Shown here: piece after piece, positions 48,749-59,796 of the stretch
Layout of the letters: each line of letters starts with the position of its first letter
How positions within the stretch are numbered: position 1 is the first letter of the stretch
NCBI GenBank assembly: GCA_019614645.1
Contig: JABWDB010000030.1
Coordinates: 2,852,001 to 2,916,000, forward strand
Origin: Stratiolaelaps scimitus
Lineage: Eukaryota > Arthropoda > Arachnida > Mesostigmata > Laelapidae
Direction of reading: 5' to 3'
Length of the DNA stretch: 64,000 nucleotides
Translations under genes and position numbers: made by a program
Notes under the pieces: generated by a model
Told to the model about the DNA's origin: nothing
Databases searched by the model: none
What the model saw: the letters and a program-made list of their open reading frames with translations, nothing else

Positions 48749-48858
48749 TTTATTCAAACACACAGTGGTTCGGAATTTCTAGGGATTATGGGGGTGGGGG
48801 TGAGGACGACAATGTCCCGAGGAAGGCGATGGCATTGCCTTTCTGCACAGCGAGGGGC
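48749..48858 (-). mobile_element. 5'-truncated LINE fragment (3' end only)
   Basis: It carries the LINE 3' terminus (TTTATTCAAACA, then TTTCTAGGGATTATGGGGG, then GAGGACGACAATGTCCCGAG) that also ends the full ORF2 copy at 60.76 kb. It is truncated after about 110 bases. The truncation point is followed by a 9-base inverted copy of the last element bases: TGCACAGCG (48844-48852) is mirrored by CGCTGTGCA (48859-48867). No convincing target duplication was found. Confidence 0.7.
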
Positions 48859-48867
48859 CGCTGTGCA

Positions 48868-50133
48868 ATAAACAAATTAAATTTGTTTCGTCTTTACAAA
48901 GGTGGAGGTGTGTTATCGTGTCAGGTAAGGCTTTTTGTCTTGATTATCCCGGGCGACTTCCCAGACGGCAAAACTATGGGACAAAGCAATCGGAGACCGA
49001 AATAATAATCGCTTGTTACCCTTCGATGTCTGGAAGGATAGCCGACCTTAAGAACGCTGCGCAGAAAGCGCTGGCCGCCAGTTCACACACGTAAACCTGT
49101 AACTATTCACAGAATTTCCTGTCTCATGATTCGGACGCAACTCGTTACTTTGCTCAAAATCAACTAACGATGAGGCCAACTGGTGTCGACGATCACGAAG
49201 CTATGTAATTAATCCGCCTAATATTTCGCCAACAAATTCAAACGTTGATCTAAACCCAGGAGCAAACGGATCAGCTTTTGGTCCAGAGTGAGACACTGCT
49301 GCGATTCTCACTGCTTCTGAAGCATTTTGACACCCGAATATTCAAATCAAATTTAAAACATTGGGTTATTAATGAGTGTCAGGGTTTACACGATATTGTT
49401 AGCTTTGATTTCTTAGTCTGTGAGAACTATTTTTTTTAGTATCTTTATTTACAGATCTGCAAGTAAAAGACGCATTCGTATGGGCCCTGTGGGATTCAAT
49501 GCCGAGTCCCCGTTGTTGCTCCTTCGCCATCCAGGTAGACAACAGATTTCTTAACAACAATCTCAAAAAATTGGATCGATTTTTTCGTACATGCGCTGCA
49601 TCGGTGGCCGTTTTTGGCCATTTCGAATCTGGTATTCATTTTCAGTGTCGGACCAACCTTTTTCAACTCGAAACTTCACTCAACTCAGTTTTGATTTCTC
49701 CCATTCCAGCTCTTCAAACCGAAATTCCTAACGAGGGCACGAAGTTCTGGTTAAACACCAGTTGCAGAGCAATCCGACATAGTCGAACTCGAAGCTTCGA
49801 AAAAAAAGAAAAAACGATGGGTTAAACTGATCTTATACGGGGAAAGTTGGTTGGGGAAATGTTGGGTGTGGGTCAACCCGGAAAATAAAAAGCAACAGAA
49901 AGGGGAACGTGCACGGACACAGTTTGGTCAATTTCTTGTTTGGCATTATTCTAGATTGTATGCATTTGCTTTAACCAGTTTTGGAGGAGGAGTTAAACGT
50001 CTCGAACCGGACTTTCATTTCTATAACAAAGTATCTATGAAAGCCGTGTAGTCTACGTTTTCTGGAAATGTCAGATAGATGGAGGAAACTGTAACAGAGG
50101 TAACATCGACGCTTATACATGATGAAAGCAGAT

Positions 50134-50170
<37 letters not shown>

Positions 50171-50180
50171 TCTAGCAACT
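48868..50180. other. Non-coding stretch
   Basis: AT-rich sequence. Plus frames of 108 and 66 codons (49499-49825, 49851-50051) have no domain. An (AT)n run is at 50136-50166. Confidence 0.4.
50136..50166. repeat. (AT)n microsatellite
   Basis: An AT dinucleotide run. Confidence 0.9.
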
Positions 50181-50188
50181 ATCTTGCC

Positions 50189-50381
50189 TTGTCAGACGCG
50201 GAGAATCTTTGGGTTCTTTATCATCTTTCTTTATCTGAAGATTCTTGTCAGGTACCAGTAAGGAAGAGAATAAGCAAAGGTGGCCCCGACAGGTCCTCAT
50301 AGTAATACCTAAAGGTTAAGAGCTGAGGCCTGTTAGATAGGGGAACAACTGAGGGTCAGCTCGAAAAAAAAAAAAAAAAAA
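50189..50381 (+). repeat. Repeat-B copy with poly-A tail and 8-bp target duplication
   Basis: The element ends in a run of about 19 A and is flanked by ATCTTGCC at 50181-50188 and 50382-50389, the signature of target-primed retrotransposition. Its interior matches 24475-24590. The bases before the poly-A, CTGAGGGTCAGCTCG, resemble the SINE-A hairpin end, so both repeat families may share a 3' end recognised by the same reverse transcriptase. Confidence 0.65.
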
Positions 50382-50463
50382 ATCTTGCCAAGTTGAGTTT
50401 ACGGACGAGTTATTTCACTTCATTGTTGTAGGTTCGCTAACCTCTGCATAATAAATAAAACTA

Positions 50464-50627
50464 ATTTTCCGGGTTGACTCATAGCCAACATTTAACGTAT
50501 TGCTTTCGGCATCTGTTTCATACGACGGCAATGGAAATGTACAACGGCGGGGATCGAACCTGTGCACCTACGTGTCTCTTCCTATTGCAAGGTGCACACG
50601 AATGCACGATACCATTGGTTACGAGTC
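50464..50627 (-). repeat. SINE-A copy with tRNA-like head
   Basis: Read on the minus strand, the 5' part has an A-box-like region (TAACCAATGGTATCGTGCAT) and a good B box (GGTTCGATCCC, 50550-50560). These are followed by the body shared with other copies and the 3' hairpin region ending AACCCGGAAAAT. T-arm pairing is too poor for a functional tRNA. This copy indicates that SINE-A is tRNA-derived. Confidence 0.5.
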
Positions 50628-50645
50628 AGTATCATACATAATACA

Positions 50646-50964
50646 ATGAGTTAAATAAACATTTATTCAAACATACAAAAACTAGGAGTTATTTCTAGGG
50701 ATTATTGTGAGGGGGGATTAGCAGGGACCGGGGCTGAGGCTGGCATTGTCGCGAGGAAGGCGATGGCATTGCCTCTCTGCCTCACAGCGAGGGACAGGCG
50801 TTGCAGAAGGAAAGATCCTGCGCGCTGGTCCCCGGTGACGCGGATCAGCCTATGGTTGACCCCTTCGAGGAAGTTCGCAGTGAAGAGACCGTGCCCGCCT
50901 AAGGTCTCAAAAGCAACGGTGGAAAAAAGGTGGGTTGCCTGGAATGCGGCGTACTTCCGTAGCG
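50646..50964 (-). mobile_element. 5'-truncated LINE copy with 11-bp target duplication
   Basis: This 319-base segment matches the 3' end of the 60.8-63.7 kb LINE. It still encodes the last 85 or so residues of ORF2 in frame (for example KYAAFQATHLFS, then FETLGGHG, then SFLLQRLSLAV) with a slightly different C-terminus. TACATAATACA flanks it on both sides (50635-50645 and 50965-50975). The insertion lies next to a SINE-A copy. Confidence 0.82.
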
Positions 50965-50975
50965 TACATAATACA

Positions 50976-53900
50976 TTTAATGCTACCGTACATATTTCGA
51001 TCTGTTTTGAGCCCAATGTTTCGCAGTCGTTTTTTTCGTCGTAAATTGTACAATAAAAAAATAAATCTGTAGTGTTCTCGTTCAAGAATATGACTACTGT
51101 CTTACATGTACTTTATTTTCATCCGAGCGCTAGCACACAATTCACCATTCGGCGACTTGATTGACAATTGCAGCCGATCTTGGCTGACAAATTTACCGCA
51201 TCCGGTCTGGATATTGCTACATAAGATTACGATCATTCAGATCCATGATTGATCGCCTACCATGACGAGATTCTCTTCTGCAACAGGGTACACATGCTAC
51301 TTTTTGTATGATAACGTTGTGTCAGCTGCCCAAGTGCAGGCTTCAATGTTTGCTTTGTCCACATGTCATATTATATAATAGAAAGGTAGAATTGTACTGC
51401 CAATCTTTACCATCGCCATGGTTCCCAATTACTTACTGTTATCGTATTGAGCAACGATATCTTTTTGTTCAGTCGGCCCAATACCAGTATATGGGCCAAA
51501 AATAAGACGCGTTTGGTTGAAATTCATGAGGCTTAAGATTGATATTCAGTCTGCTTCAGATTTGATCATCAACGGGTAGACGGATCAGCCATGTTGCCAT
51601 CCTGCTTATGTTCGAAGTTCTTAAATACACCTTAGGTATCAATGAAGTTTTGTCACAACTGTGGCATAACAGGTGATGACGTACAATACCGATTGGTGAG
51701 TCATCGGCTTTTTCAAAGGCTACATAGAAGTCGTTTATCCACTAACCGGGTAGAAAGAAAGGAAGAAAGAGAGAGAGAGAGAGAGAGAGTTCGAGTGTTT
51801 GTGTAGGGGACGCGACGACGTGCGTGTGTCTACGAAGATAACGAGCTCGACGCTGAACTTGGTCTTATCGAGCCGCGTCATAAAGAGACCCTTAACTCTA
51901 GATCTCCATAAAATACTAAATCCACGCAGATAGCCTCGATCCTTCATGAACCTTTGAGAACAGAAGAACAGAGTGAGTGCAGCATATCAGTACTATGGCA
52001 GGGTGGTAGCTATAGGCTGTGTTCTCATCAAGGCGCTCTTCTCTTTAGCTTGGCCTAAAGAGGACTAAATAAGTGATACAGCAGGCCAGGACGAATAGGA
52101 CTCGGTGTCACCAGTAGGCATCTCATACAAACAAAATCGGAAACACGAGTTGAAACCACAAATGTGAGTATACAAGTATTTAGTTAATTATAAAAGTGGG
52201 CGACATTTGCCGAACCCGAAATACCTCTAAGAACTGCCTCCTCCATATAATGTTAATAGAATAGCTTGAACAAGGAGGCCCCATTTCCCTAGACAACAAG
52301 GTGCCCAAAATAGCAATCACGTTGCCCTTTGAAGTATTCGAGTACAAAGGCTATAGGTACATAGATCTTAACTTTTCGGCTTAGCTTTATTTTCTGGTTT
52401 CCAAAACAATCCTTATCGTTGCTACTACAAACGAAGAGGAGGTGAATAAACCATCCTTCGGATCATTTCACTCATCGACATCGTGACATAGAGGGAGCGA
52501 GATATATTCAACTTTGTAAAACAGTTTATTTGCTAGAAATAACAATAATGACAGAAACTCGTTGTCGTGGTATTGTGTTTATGTTAGTATTATTTGCCTC
52601 ACTGGATGGCTTGTAGTGTCAGACGATGATGGTCGAAAAGGTTCGGTCGCAGCTAAATACTATAATGTATACAGAAGAGTACGATACGAAATGCTGATAT
52701 ATGCGCCATTCTTTAGTCCCTATCCCTGGGGATCAAGACGAGAAAGACAACCTATGTTTAAAATGCATCACAGCCAACATTCGCCATAAGCAGCTGAAAG
52801 GCTGCATAGATAAATTGGAGAAGCTAATGAGTAATGCTGATAGTCCCGCCATTGAAGATAGATGCAGCGAGGCTCGCTCTGGCCACGGGTTCTCGAAGAA
52901 TCGGAGTTCGTCCTAAAGGACTCGAAATCGTTCTTCAGATATGCCAACAAAATAATCGAAGTACAGCAGCAAATGGGCATTATAAATATAAGCGCCCTGA
53001 AAATCGTTGAAGAAACTAAATAAAGCTGATTTTTTTAATGATTTCTTCTTATCTATATTTGCTGTGAAGAAAATTAATTCCTGACCTGTCATGTCGTAGA
53101 TGACAGCTCTCAGTGTCCCACATTGTCTATAACAAATGAAAATATCATCAAGAAAATTCGAAAATTGCCATCCAATTTCAAGTACACTTGATCGCAGTTA
53201 TTCTACATAAGTAAGTGGCTGAATTCCTAGCTGAATCACTTGTCTAACTATTTTAGCGATAAGGGGGGTCTAATTTTTCCGTATATTTGAGAATATGTTG
53301 GCGTCTTACATAAACATCACCGCGGTTTCATAAAGAAGAAGTCGATAGCTACACAACTTGACTTAAGGCTGGTGGCTTCTGATAAATAAAAAATCACCAC
53401 AGGCCGCAGGTTAAAAATCCAGCTATGACACGCAGCAACTCAACATGAATGATTAAATATTATTTAAATAGAAAAATACCACTTTAGTGTTTCTTCTTTG
53501 ATTTTTCCAAGTCGCTAGACTCAGGTGAACAAACACCTGTGAACCAGAAAACTGATGCTCAGATTGTGATGTGGATGAATATGCTTTGACCTTTCGATTT
53601 ACTTATTATATATTTTAAGACGCACAATTTCTGACATTGAATTAAAATAACCAGTCATTGAATCGATCTTTTGATAAATAGAACTTATAAAGTTGAGTAA
53701 ATGATGCCACTTGTTTTAGGGCTCATCTGGTGCCCGTCAGGGATCCTATTTCAGTCTACTTTTGTTTTGTGCTTTTGATATTAGACCAAAAGGAAGTTAT
53801 TTTAGGAAGTATACATTTTAAATAAATATATAAAATATGTATTTACATCTACTTATCCGGTATTCATTTTACTCCAATGACCCCTCTTTGGCATTTGGTG

Positions 53901-55110
53901 TACAACGAAAAACAATGCACGGCCCTTCAAATTGGAACTGACAATATTCCTAAATATTATATGAAAATAAAATGCTGATACCCGTGGTTAAAAGCGCAAC
54001 GGTCTGCACAAGAGACATTCCAACTCAGCGGTATGATACTACCACAACTGGGTAAACGCTGGATTAGCTTTTATTCAAAGGCATATGTCCTTCCATCGTA
54101 AAGCAGAGCGATTTCTTCGTCAGTTTGTACAAAGGTGCTGTTGTCGAACACCCTTTCTTAAAAAAAACACATCGAGGTGTAACCTTCTCTATACTGCAGC
54201 TTCACGAAATTTTCACAAATCTTGAAATTTGAAGTCCATAAAGAAATATTTTATGAACATACAGTCTAACCAGCTGCAAAACGGGACAACAATACGAGAT
54301 TAACTAATCGCAATAACTTACTAATTACCGTATTGTGACGGTGTCATAATAGGCACCAAGAAGACAGCTGAACTGCGAGGTTATGCGAGAAAAATATAGT
54401 GAATTAAATGTGAAAGCTGCGTCACGAATGTTCAAGAGATCAGTAACAGCCGCACCCGAACTCAGATGGAGAGGAGAGATAGAGAGACAGAACTCACTGA
54501 GATTGTACAGTGCAAATGAAACAAACAATCGGGACTGTTTGCGAACCGCAAACAGTTTGGATGTTATTGCACATAAATGTTATAAAGGTAAAGGGGAATG
54601 AAGGGGTAAACAGCAAATGTCGACTATGTAGACACGAGGAGAAGGAGGAGTAAGAGGAAACAGTTGACTATATTGTCTGTCGTCGGATATAATGTTTTAG
54701 GGACCCGGACTAGGGCAGAGGCAGCAGAAGCACTACTGGACCCACCACCCACGAAGATCAAACAAACAAATAAATAAATGAAACGAAAGGGAGGCTAACA
54801 AAATACTCTGCCATGTTGTAGGATCACTAAAAGTTATTTATTTAAAAAACAAAACAAGAAAATAAAGCCAAAGGAGACGTTTGCTATTTAAATGCAAAGC
54901 TGTAACTATTGTAAATATATACAATAATTTTATAGAAATAAAAGTCTAAAGCAATGTAATAATACCGTTATTAAAATCTCATAGAAATGCACCCAGTTGT
55001 GTTATGCGTGAAGTGCGTCTCTGTTACCAAAGAGATTCTATAAGAAATGGAAAATAATGAATATGTATATATATTTTTTTTCCAAGTAACAATCTTGCTT
55101 GGTTACGTAA
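50976..55110. other. Non-coding stretch
   Basis: No gene recognised. A (GA)n tract lies at 51752-51789; the rest is AT-rich unique sequence with short frames only. Confidence 0.45.
51752..51789. repeat. (GA)n microsatellite
   Basis: A GAAA-type purine tract passing into pure GA repeats. Confidence 0.85.
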
Positions 55111-55212
55111 ATTTTCCGGGCCGACTCTCAGCCAACATTTTACGTCCACAGTACAAGTGTTTTCGGCAATTGCTTCATAGGACAAACCCCCTTTAAATAG
55201 AAATGTGCCTTG
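55111..55212 (-). repeat. SINE-A copy
   Basis: Minus orientation. It has CTATGAAGCAATTGCCGAAA, GTGGACGT, then the hairpin GGCTGAGAGTCGGCC with one base change that keeps a G-U pair (55119-55133), ending CCGGAAAAT. Confidence 0.55.
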
Positions 55213-55709
55213 CTAATGACTTTTACATTGAAAGTTCTTCTTATTTATTTTATAGATAAGCAGCTGCGACTTACCGTTTTAAAAGACTTTTTGATGGTCA
55301 TAATCTTGTGCAATTTCCCTGTTTAATTCTCGGGCTGCTCTCCTCGTATCCTGTATTGTTTTTGTTATTTGCTTCTATTATATATATACTGTTGTATTAG
55401 GTGCCTATTTCTGAGTGGTTTGGATCATATATGACTATCAAAGTCGTTATTGACCTAGTCGAGATCGTGAGTGGGTACAATTTCGTGCGCGCCTCCTCTA
55501 GTGTCCGCTGGGCAGTGTGAATACCTCACTCTTCCTACATGGTACTTAAATAATATGTAGAGTGAAGCTTGTTGATACTTCGCAAATACTTCACCTGACT
55601 ATCCACCTGATGATTGTGGTTGTCAGCAACAACAACCTTGAGTGGCCGAAGCAAATGCATATGAATGAACGATTCACTCAATACGTTATTATAGGGATTT
55701 ATCTGGGTT

Positions 55710-55850
55710 AGGAGTGTGCCTGCTGCAATAGATACGGTTTCAATGCCTGTATATATATACATACATATACGCCACAAGATCCGTCTTATGAAGCAATGCT
55801 GAAAGCAGTACCGTGGACGTTAAATGTTGACTGTCAGTTAGCCCGGAAAA
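55710..55850 (+). repeat. SINE-A copy with partial head
   Basis: It has CCGTCTTATGAAGCAATGCT, GTGGACGTTAAATGTTGACT and AGCCCGGAAAA. Upstream GTGTGCCTGCTGCAATAG and GGTTTCAATGCC match the tRNA-like head of the 50.5-kb copy. The hairpin is partly destroyed here. An AT run splits the head from the body. Confidence 0.5.
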
Positions 55851-56653
55851 TATACAACAAGATGTACCAAGCAAAACCAGATGAATGAAATATGATGCAT
55901 GTATTATAGTTGAGAAAATAAAACAAAACCTTATGATTAAGAAGGCACGAGTCGTACCACAACTGGTACCTCTCGGTTGAAGTCAATGATCATTAAACTT
56001 TTTTCCAGGAGTTTCTTGGCTCTTTCGTTCACCCGTCACACTTTATGAACGTTGCTCAAGCTCACTGTCCAAATGTATGCACCTAGATACATCCTCGTCC
56101 ATATACTTTGTTATTCACATCTATGACAACATCTATGACATCTGAGGTCAGTACTTACGGTAAGTTAAGTGCAAATGTATTCAGCTGTCTAAATGTCCAG
56201 CTACGTCGTTTCTTGGCGATTTCCATTTGGACAATTTGCTGTCTCGATTCGAATCACTTCCCCCTGTGGCCGTGTCTATCACTACAACTGCTACTACTAT
56301 ATTTAACCACATGTGCGGCTCACTAATGAGCCTTCCGGAGCCTTCCAGAGTGAACACGATGATGATAAGGGTAATTGAACTTTGTCAGGGAGCTTGGACA
56401 TTTGTAGTTCTTGCCGTTGCCTATTAAATCTTCGATAACTTTACTACAATAGACATGTTGGTTATGAGATCCAGTTAGTAAACTGATAGTTAATTCAATT
56501 ATACAATTGGCAAAAGAGACCGCCTCATTAATGACATCACCGTGAATGAGAACGATGCATTTGGCGTAGTAGCAGCAGCAGCAGCAGTAGAACATAGAGT
56601 TGTTTCGATCCATAACCGAAGGACCCCAGAGACAGATTATAGCCGTGTAGTCG
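55851..56653. other. Non-coding stretch
   Basis: AT-rich unique sequence with a short CAG/CTG run at about 56571-56588. No gene recognised. Confidence 0.4.
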
Positions 56654-56903
56654 ATGAGAATCCGTCAGAGAGAGATGTCGGACGTCACGAACTCAATTAG
56701 TCTCGTTGCGTCGTCACGGTCAGCAGCACAGTGGCCATCTAACACCTACCGACCTAGTCACCGACTCATCAACGCACTCACCGATGAACCCATTCCCCAT
56801 CCCCACTTTCAGGAGCCAGAGGAGTCGTACTTAAAGCGAGGAGACTCGCATCTCCCGATGGACTACTCAGTACACGTTAGGACATTACCACACGCTGCTC
56901 AAG
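56654..56903 (+). CDS. Candidate coding exon with splice donor (hypothetical)
   Basis: An open frame starting ATG at 56654 (MRIRQREMSDV) or 56675 runs without a stop into CTCAAG|GTGAGA, a strong donor at 56904-56905. Inside it a pyrimidine-rich tract ending CTTTCAG (56811-56812) is a good acceptor. The real exon may therefore be only the 91 bases 56813-56903, which read EPEESYLKRGDSHLPMDYSV onward and are open only in this frame. The product is polar and probably disordered. No family was recognised and no partner exons were found. Confidence 0.35.
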
Positions 56904-56905
56904 GT

Positions 56906-57357
56906 GAGATAACTGAAATACGCCTATTTAGGGATGAGATACACAGAGATACGTTATTATAAAATAGTATTTGTACTCCTCGAATTGTCTGCAAGTGACG
57001 TCTAAACACCATTTTTCTACTGTTGGTCGATCAGATCCCGATCTATACCACCAGTCGATATCACCAGAACCATATATATACATATATATATATATATAAC
57101 CTCTCTGTTCGGATCTCAAAATCTTTTGTAATGTTTTTTATTCACGGAATATTCTGAAGTCGTAGTGTTCTACCGCAGGAGAGCTATCTCATGTTCTTAT
57201 GATAAATAGATAGATAGATATTGAGATATAGAAGTGGAATTGTCAAGCGTACCTCGTGTGATGTGTAATAACAAACGTAATACCTTCGTGTACATCTATT
57301 CGAGGCAAACCTCCCCGCAAACTGATATCTCCTATTTAATATATGTATATATATATA
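56906..57357. other. Non-coding stretch with AT microsatellite
   Basis: It contains an (AT)n run near 57063-57099 and a GATA run near 57208-57220. No gene seen. Confidence 0.5.
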
Positions 57358-57359
57358 TA

Positions 57360-58644
57360 TTAGGTAGTCCCAAGCAAACTGTCGCCTCTTTAAATGCCAA
57401 TAACTTTTGAACTAAATGAGTTAGAACAAAGATCTTTTGGTATGAGTTAGAGGTACTCTCCAGCTTTATTGACACGCCGTTTCCAGCGCTCTGGGAGTTT
57501 TGAAATAGCCAAATATTTACAATTTGCGTTTCCATATATAATTTCGTTATCTATTGCTTTTGTGAGTAACTCGACGGTTGCATATGGAACCCCACCTATT
57601 GCCCGTTTTAATGCATGGAAACAACCATAATCACATGGGCTTAAATCAGGAGAATATGGGGGTTGATGCCATCGCTCAATATTGTTCCCCTCCATCCAGG
57701 TCGTAATTTCAGCAGTGCGGTGAGGTCTTGCGTTGTCGTCGAGTAGCCACACTCGGTGCTGTCGATCCCCACGCCATTTGTTCATCAATCCTTTCAAGAA
57801 GCAGAGATATCGGGGAGCATTGAGTTTTTCGTTTGCCGCTAATATTTCGTAATAGCAAACACCCTTGATATCCAGAGCGAGTATAATCAACACCTTTCGT
57901 CCGAATCTATCTGGCACTGCCACAGACGCCGCCACTTCACCTTGTCGGAGCCACTGTGTTGCTTGGTCCTTCTCAGGGGGTCTATGCAGGCTAACCCATT
58001 TCTCGTCTATCGACACGGTGTGCTCTAAGCGACTGGTTTGTTGCGTATAAGTATTCAAATTAGATGTCGAACACTCCACACGCATTTTCATCTGCTCAGC
58101 AGTCAGTATATGGGGAATCCATTTTGCATTGATTTTCTTCATCTTCAGTACATTGGTGACAATTTTATGACATGTCACCCGAGGAATCCCAGTTTCAGCC
58201 GACAAAGACCTCATGGATCAAGCTCTAGTTTGCTCAAAAGCTGCCTTGATTATGTCAATCCGTTCGTCCCTTGTCGCACCTGATTGCTGGTCCCCACCTC
58301 GATGGTCATCGGTGTCCATATCTCCACTGTTAAATCGCTCGCACCAACGTTGCACCGTTCGCAGGCATAAGGCAGACCTGCCGTACGCGTTCACTAATTG
58401 TCGATGGATTTCAGCTGGAGGGTGTTTTTGGAGAAACAAAAACTTGATGATTTCCCGTTGATTTTTGGGGGAATTTGAACTTTTTGCTGCAGCGTCCACC
58501 TTTCTGATCGTATCGAAACCACTCAGTGTTCGAAAGGAAGCCACGTTCCTACCGCGTGCCCACTCCAAAAATGAACGCATTGTGTGGCGTAGTTCGGGCT
58601 GTGCGCCATCCGAAAGGCGCGACAATTTGCTGGGGACTACCTAA
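57360..58644 (-). mobile_element. Mariner (DD34D) transposon, copy 2, full length
   Basis: The element is 1285 bases, the same length as copy 1, flanked by TA (57358-57359 and 58645-58646). The terminal repeats begin TTAGGTAGTCCCAAGCAAAC at the left and TTAGGTAGTCCCCAGCAAAT at the right read inward. Interior sequence is close to copy 1 by eye, but bases 6-15 of both ends differ from copy 1 in the same way. It is inserted at the centre of an AT palindrome. Confidence 0.93.
57447..58625 (-). pseudogene. Mariner transposase pseudogene (single nonsense codon)
   Basis: It is collinear with the copy 1 transposase with no indels, but the Trp codon TGG in the segment TRAWSM is TGA here (58218-58220). 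This splits the protein into an N-terminal DNA-binding part and a C-terminal catalytic part. The catalytic triad itself is intact: Asp in VSIDEKW, Asp in LLDDNARPH and Asp in SPCDY, with 34 residues between the last two. The Met used as the start in copy 1 is GTG (Val) here, although an upstream in-frame ATG (MRSFLEW) remains. It is inactive unless the stop is read through. Confidence 0.92.
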
Positions 58645-58646
58645 TA

Positions 58647-58931
58647 TATATATATATTAAATAGGACTGTCCATTCCTAGTTTATCGGCAGTTACGTGTC
58701 GTTTGTAATTCAACCGTATTGAAATATCAGTTCAATTTTTGTTGTGTTTGCCTCCGCTTATTGCGTGTTGAATTATGTTGTTTCTTGTCCGTTGTTGTTG
58801 CTGCCTTGTTGTACAATTTGAGGGATACACCTACGTGGTCCTTTATACCTTCCGATGAAATGGGTAGTGATAAAGATTTAAAAAATCAGTATTTAACTTG
58901 CGTTAACATAACTTATACTAACAAAAATACA
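58647..58931. other. Short non-coding spacer
   Basis: Unique AT-rich sequence between mariner copy 2 and a LINE fragment. Nothing recognised. Confidence 0.5.
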
Positions 58932-58942
58932 ATATAAATATG

Positions 58943-59109
58943 CGCGCGCAGGATCTTTCCTTCTGCAACGCCTGTCCCTCGCTATTTGGGCAGAGAGGCA
59001 ATGCCATAGCCTTCCTCAGAAAAATGTCGGCCTCAGCCCCGGTCCCCAACTAATCCCCCCAATGAATTCCTAGTTATTGTATGTTTGAATAAACCGTTTG
59101 TTTAATGTG
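58943..59109 (+). mobile_element. 5'-truncated LINE copy with 11-bp target duplication
   Basis: Plus orientation. CGCGCAGGATCTTTCCTTCT corresponds to the ORF2 C-terminal region, and the copy runs through the shared 3' tail GTATGTTTGAATAAA plus a short GTTTGTTTAA extension. ATATAAATATG flanks the insertion at 58932-58942 and 59110-59120. Confidence 0.82.
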
Positions 59110-59120
59110 ATATAAATATG

Positions 59121-59796
59121 TAGATAAGCTAACTCGTTGAACAGGTTTTCGAAATTCAAAACAGAGTTACTAATTTCCCATACATTGGTGAACTGTACAG
59201 TGTTCAATCCATCGACTAGTTGGGTCCACGCTACCAAGGTGAACTCTCAAACGAAACACATATGTTAAGATGCGGCTTTTTCGAAACTATCATAAACTTA
59301 CACTTTCACTACCCGTTCATAACCAAGGAACAGGATTAGATAGCCCTGGCCAATCTCTATATATCCTAGGTGCAAATTCTTCGCAACATTGCAACACCAT
59401 ATGTACTCCAAAATTTGTTTAAATTATATACGACTCTGCCAGCAAATTCCGTGAATCGCCTGATCCGAGATACAGCTCGGAGCGTCGTTTGCGGTGTACA
59501 GTATATCTTCGTTTAATCTGCGATGAGCGTTTGTCTTCATATTATTGAATCGTAAATCGTTTAATTTAAGTAATCGAACGGTGCGCAATATGTTATTCCG
59601 AAATCCACTTGTTGAATCGTTTTGCGCAGGGAATCCATCCCATTTCCGTACCGGCTTCAATCTGGGCGCACCAGTTTAAGATGCGTCCTACACTAGGCTT
59701 ACAAGGACAAATGTAAAGTGATCGAACTGGATCCTTAAGGGGGAGGCGTTGGATGAAAAGGAGCTAGATGGGTTAAAAGTTCAGGACAATCTCCTG
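59121..59796. other. Non-coding stretch
   Basis: No recognisable feature. A 78-codon minus frame (59424-59660) lacks a domain. Confidence 0.4.

Noticed and set aside
50545..50627. A tRNA gene on the minus strand
   Set aside because: A and B boxes are present, but the T-arm and acceptor stems do not pair and the sequence runs into a repeat body. It is better read as a tRNA-derived SINE.
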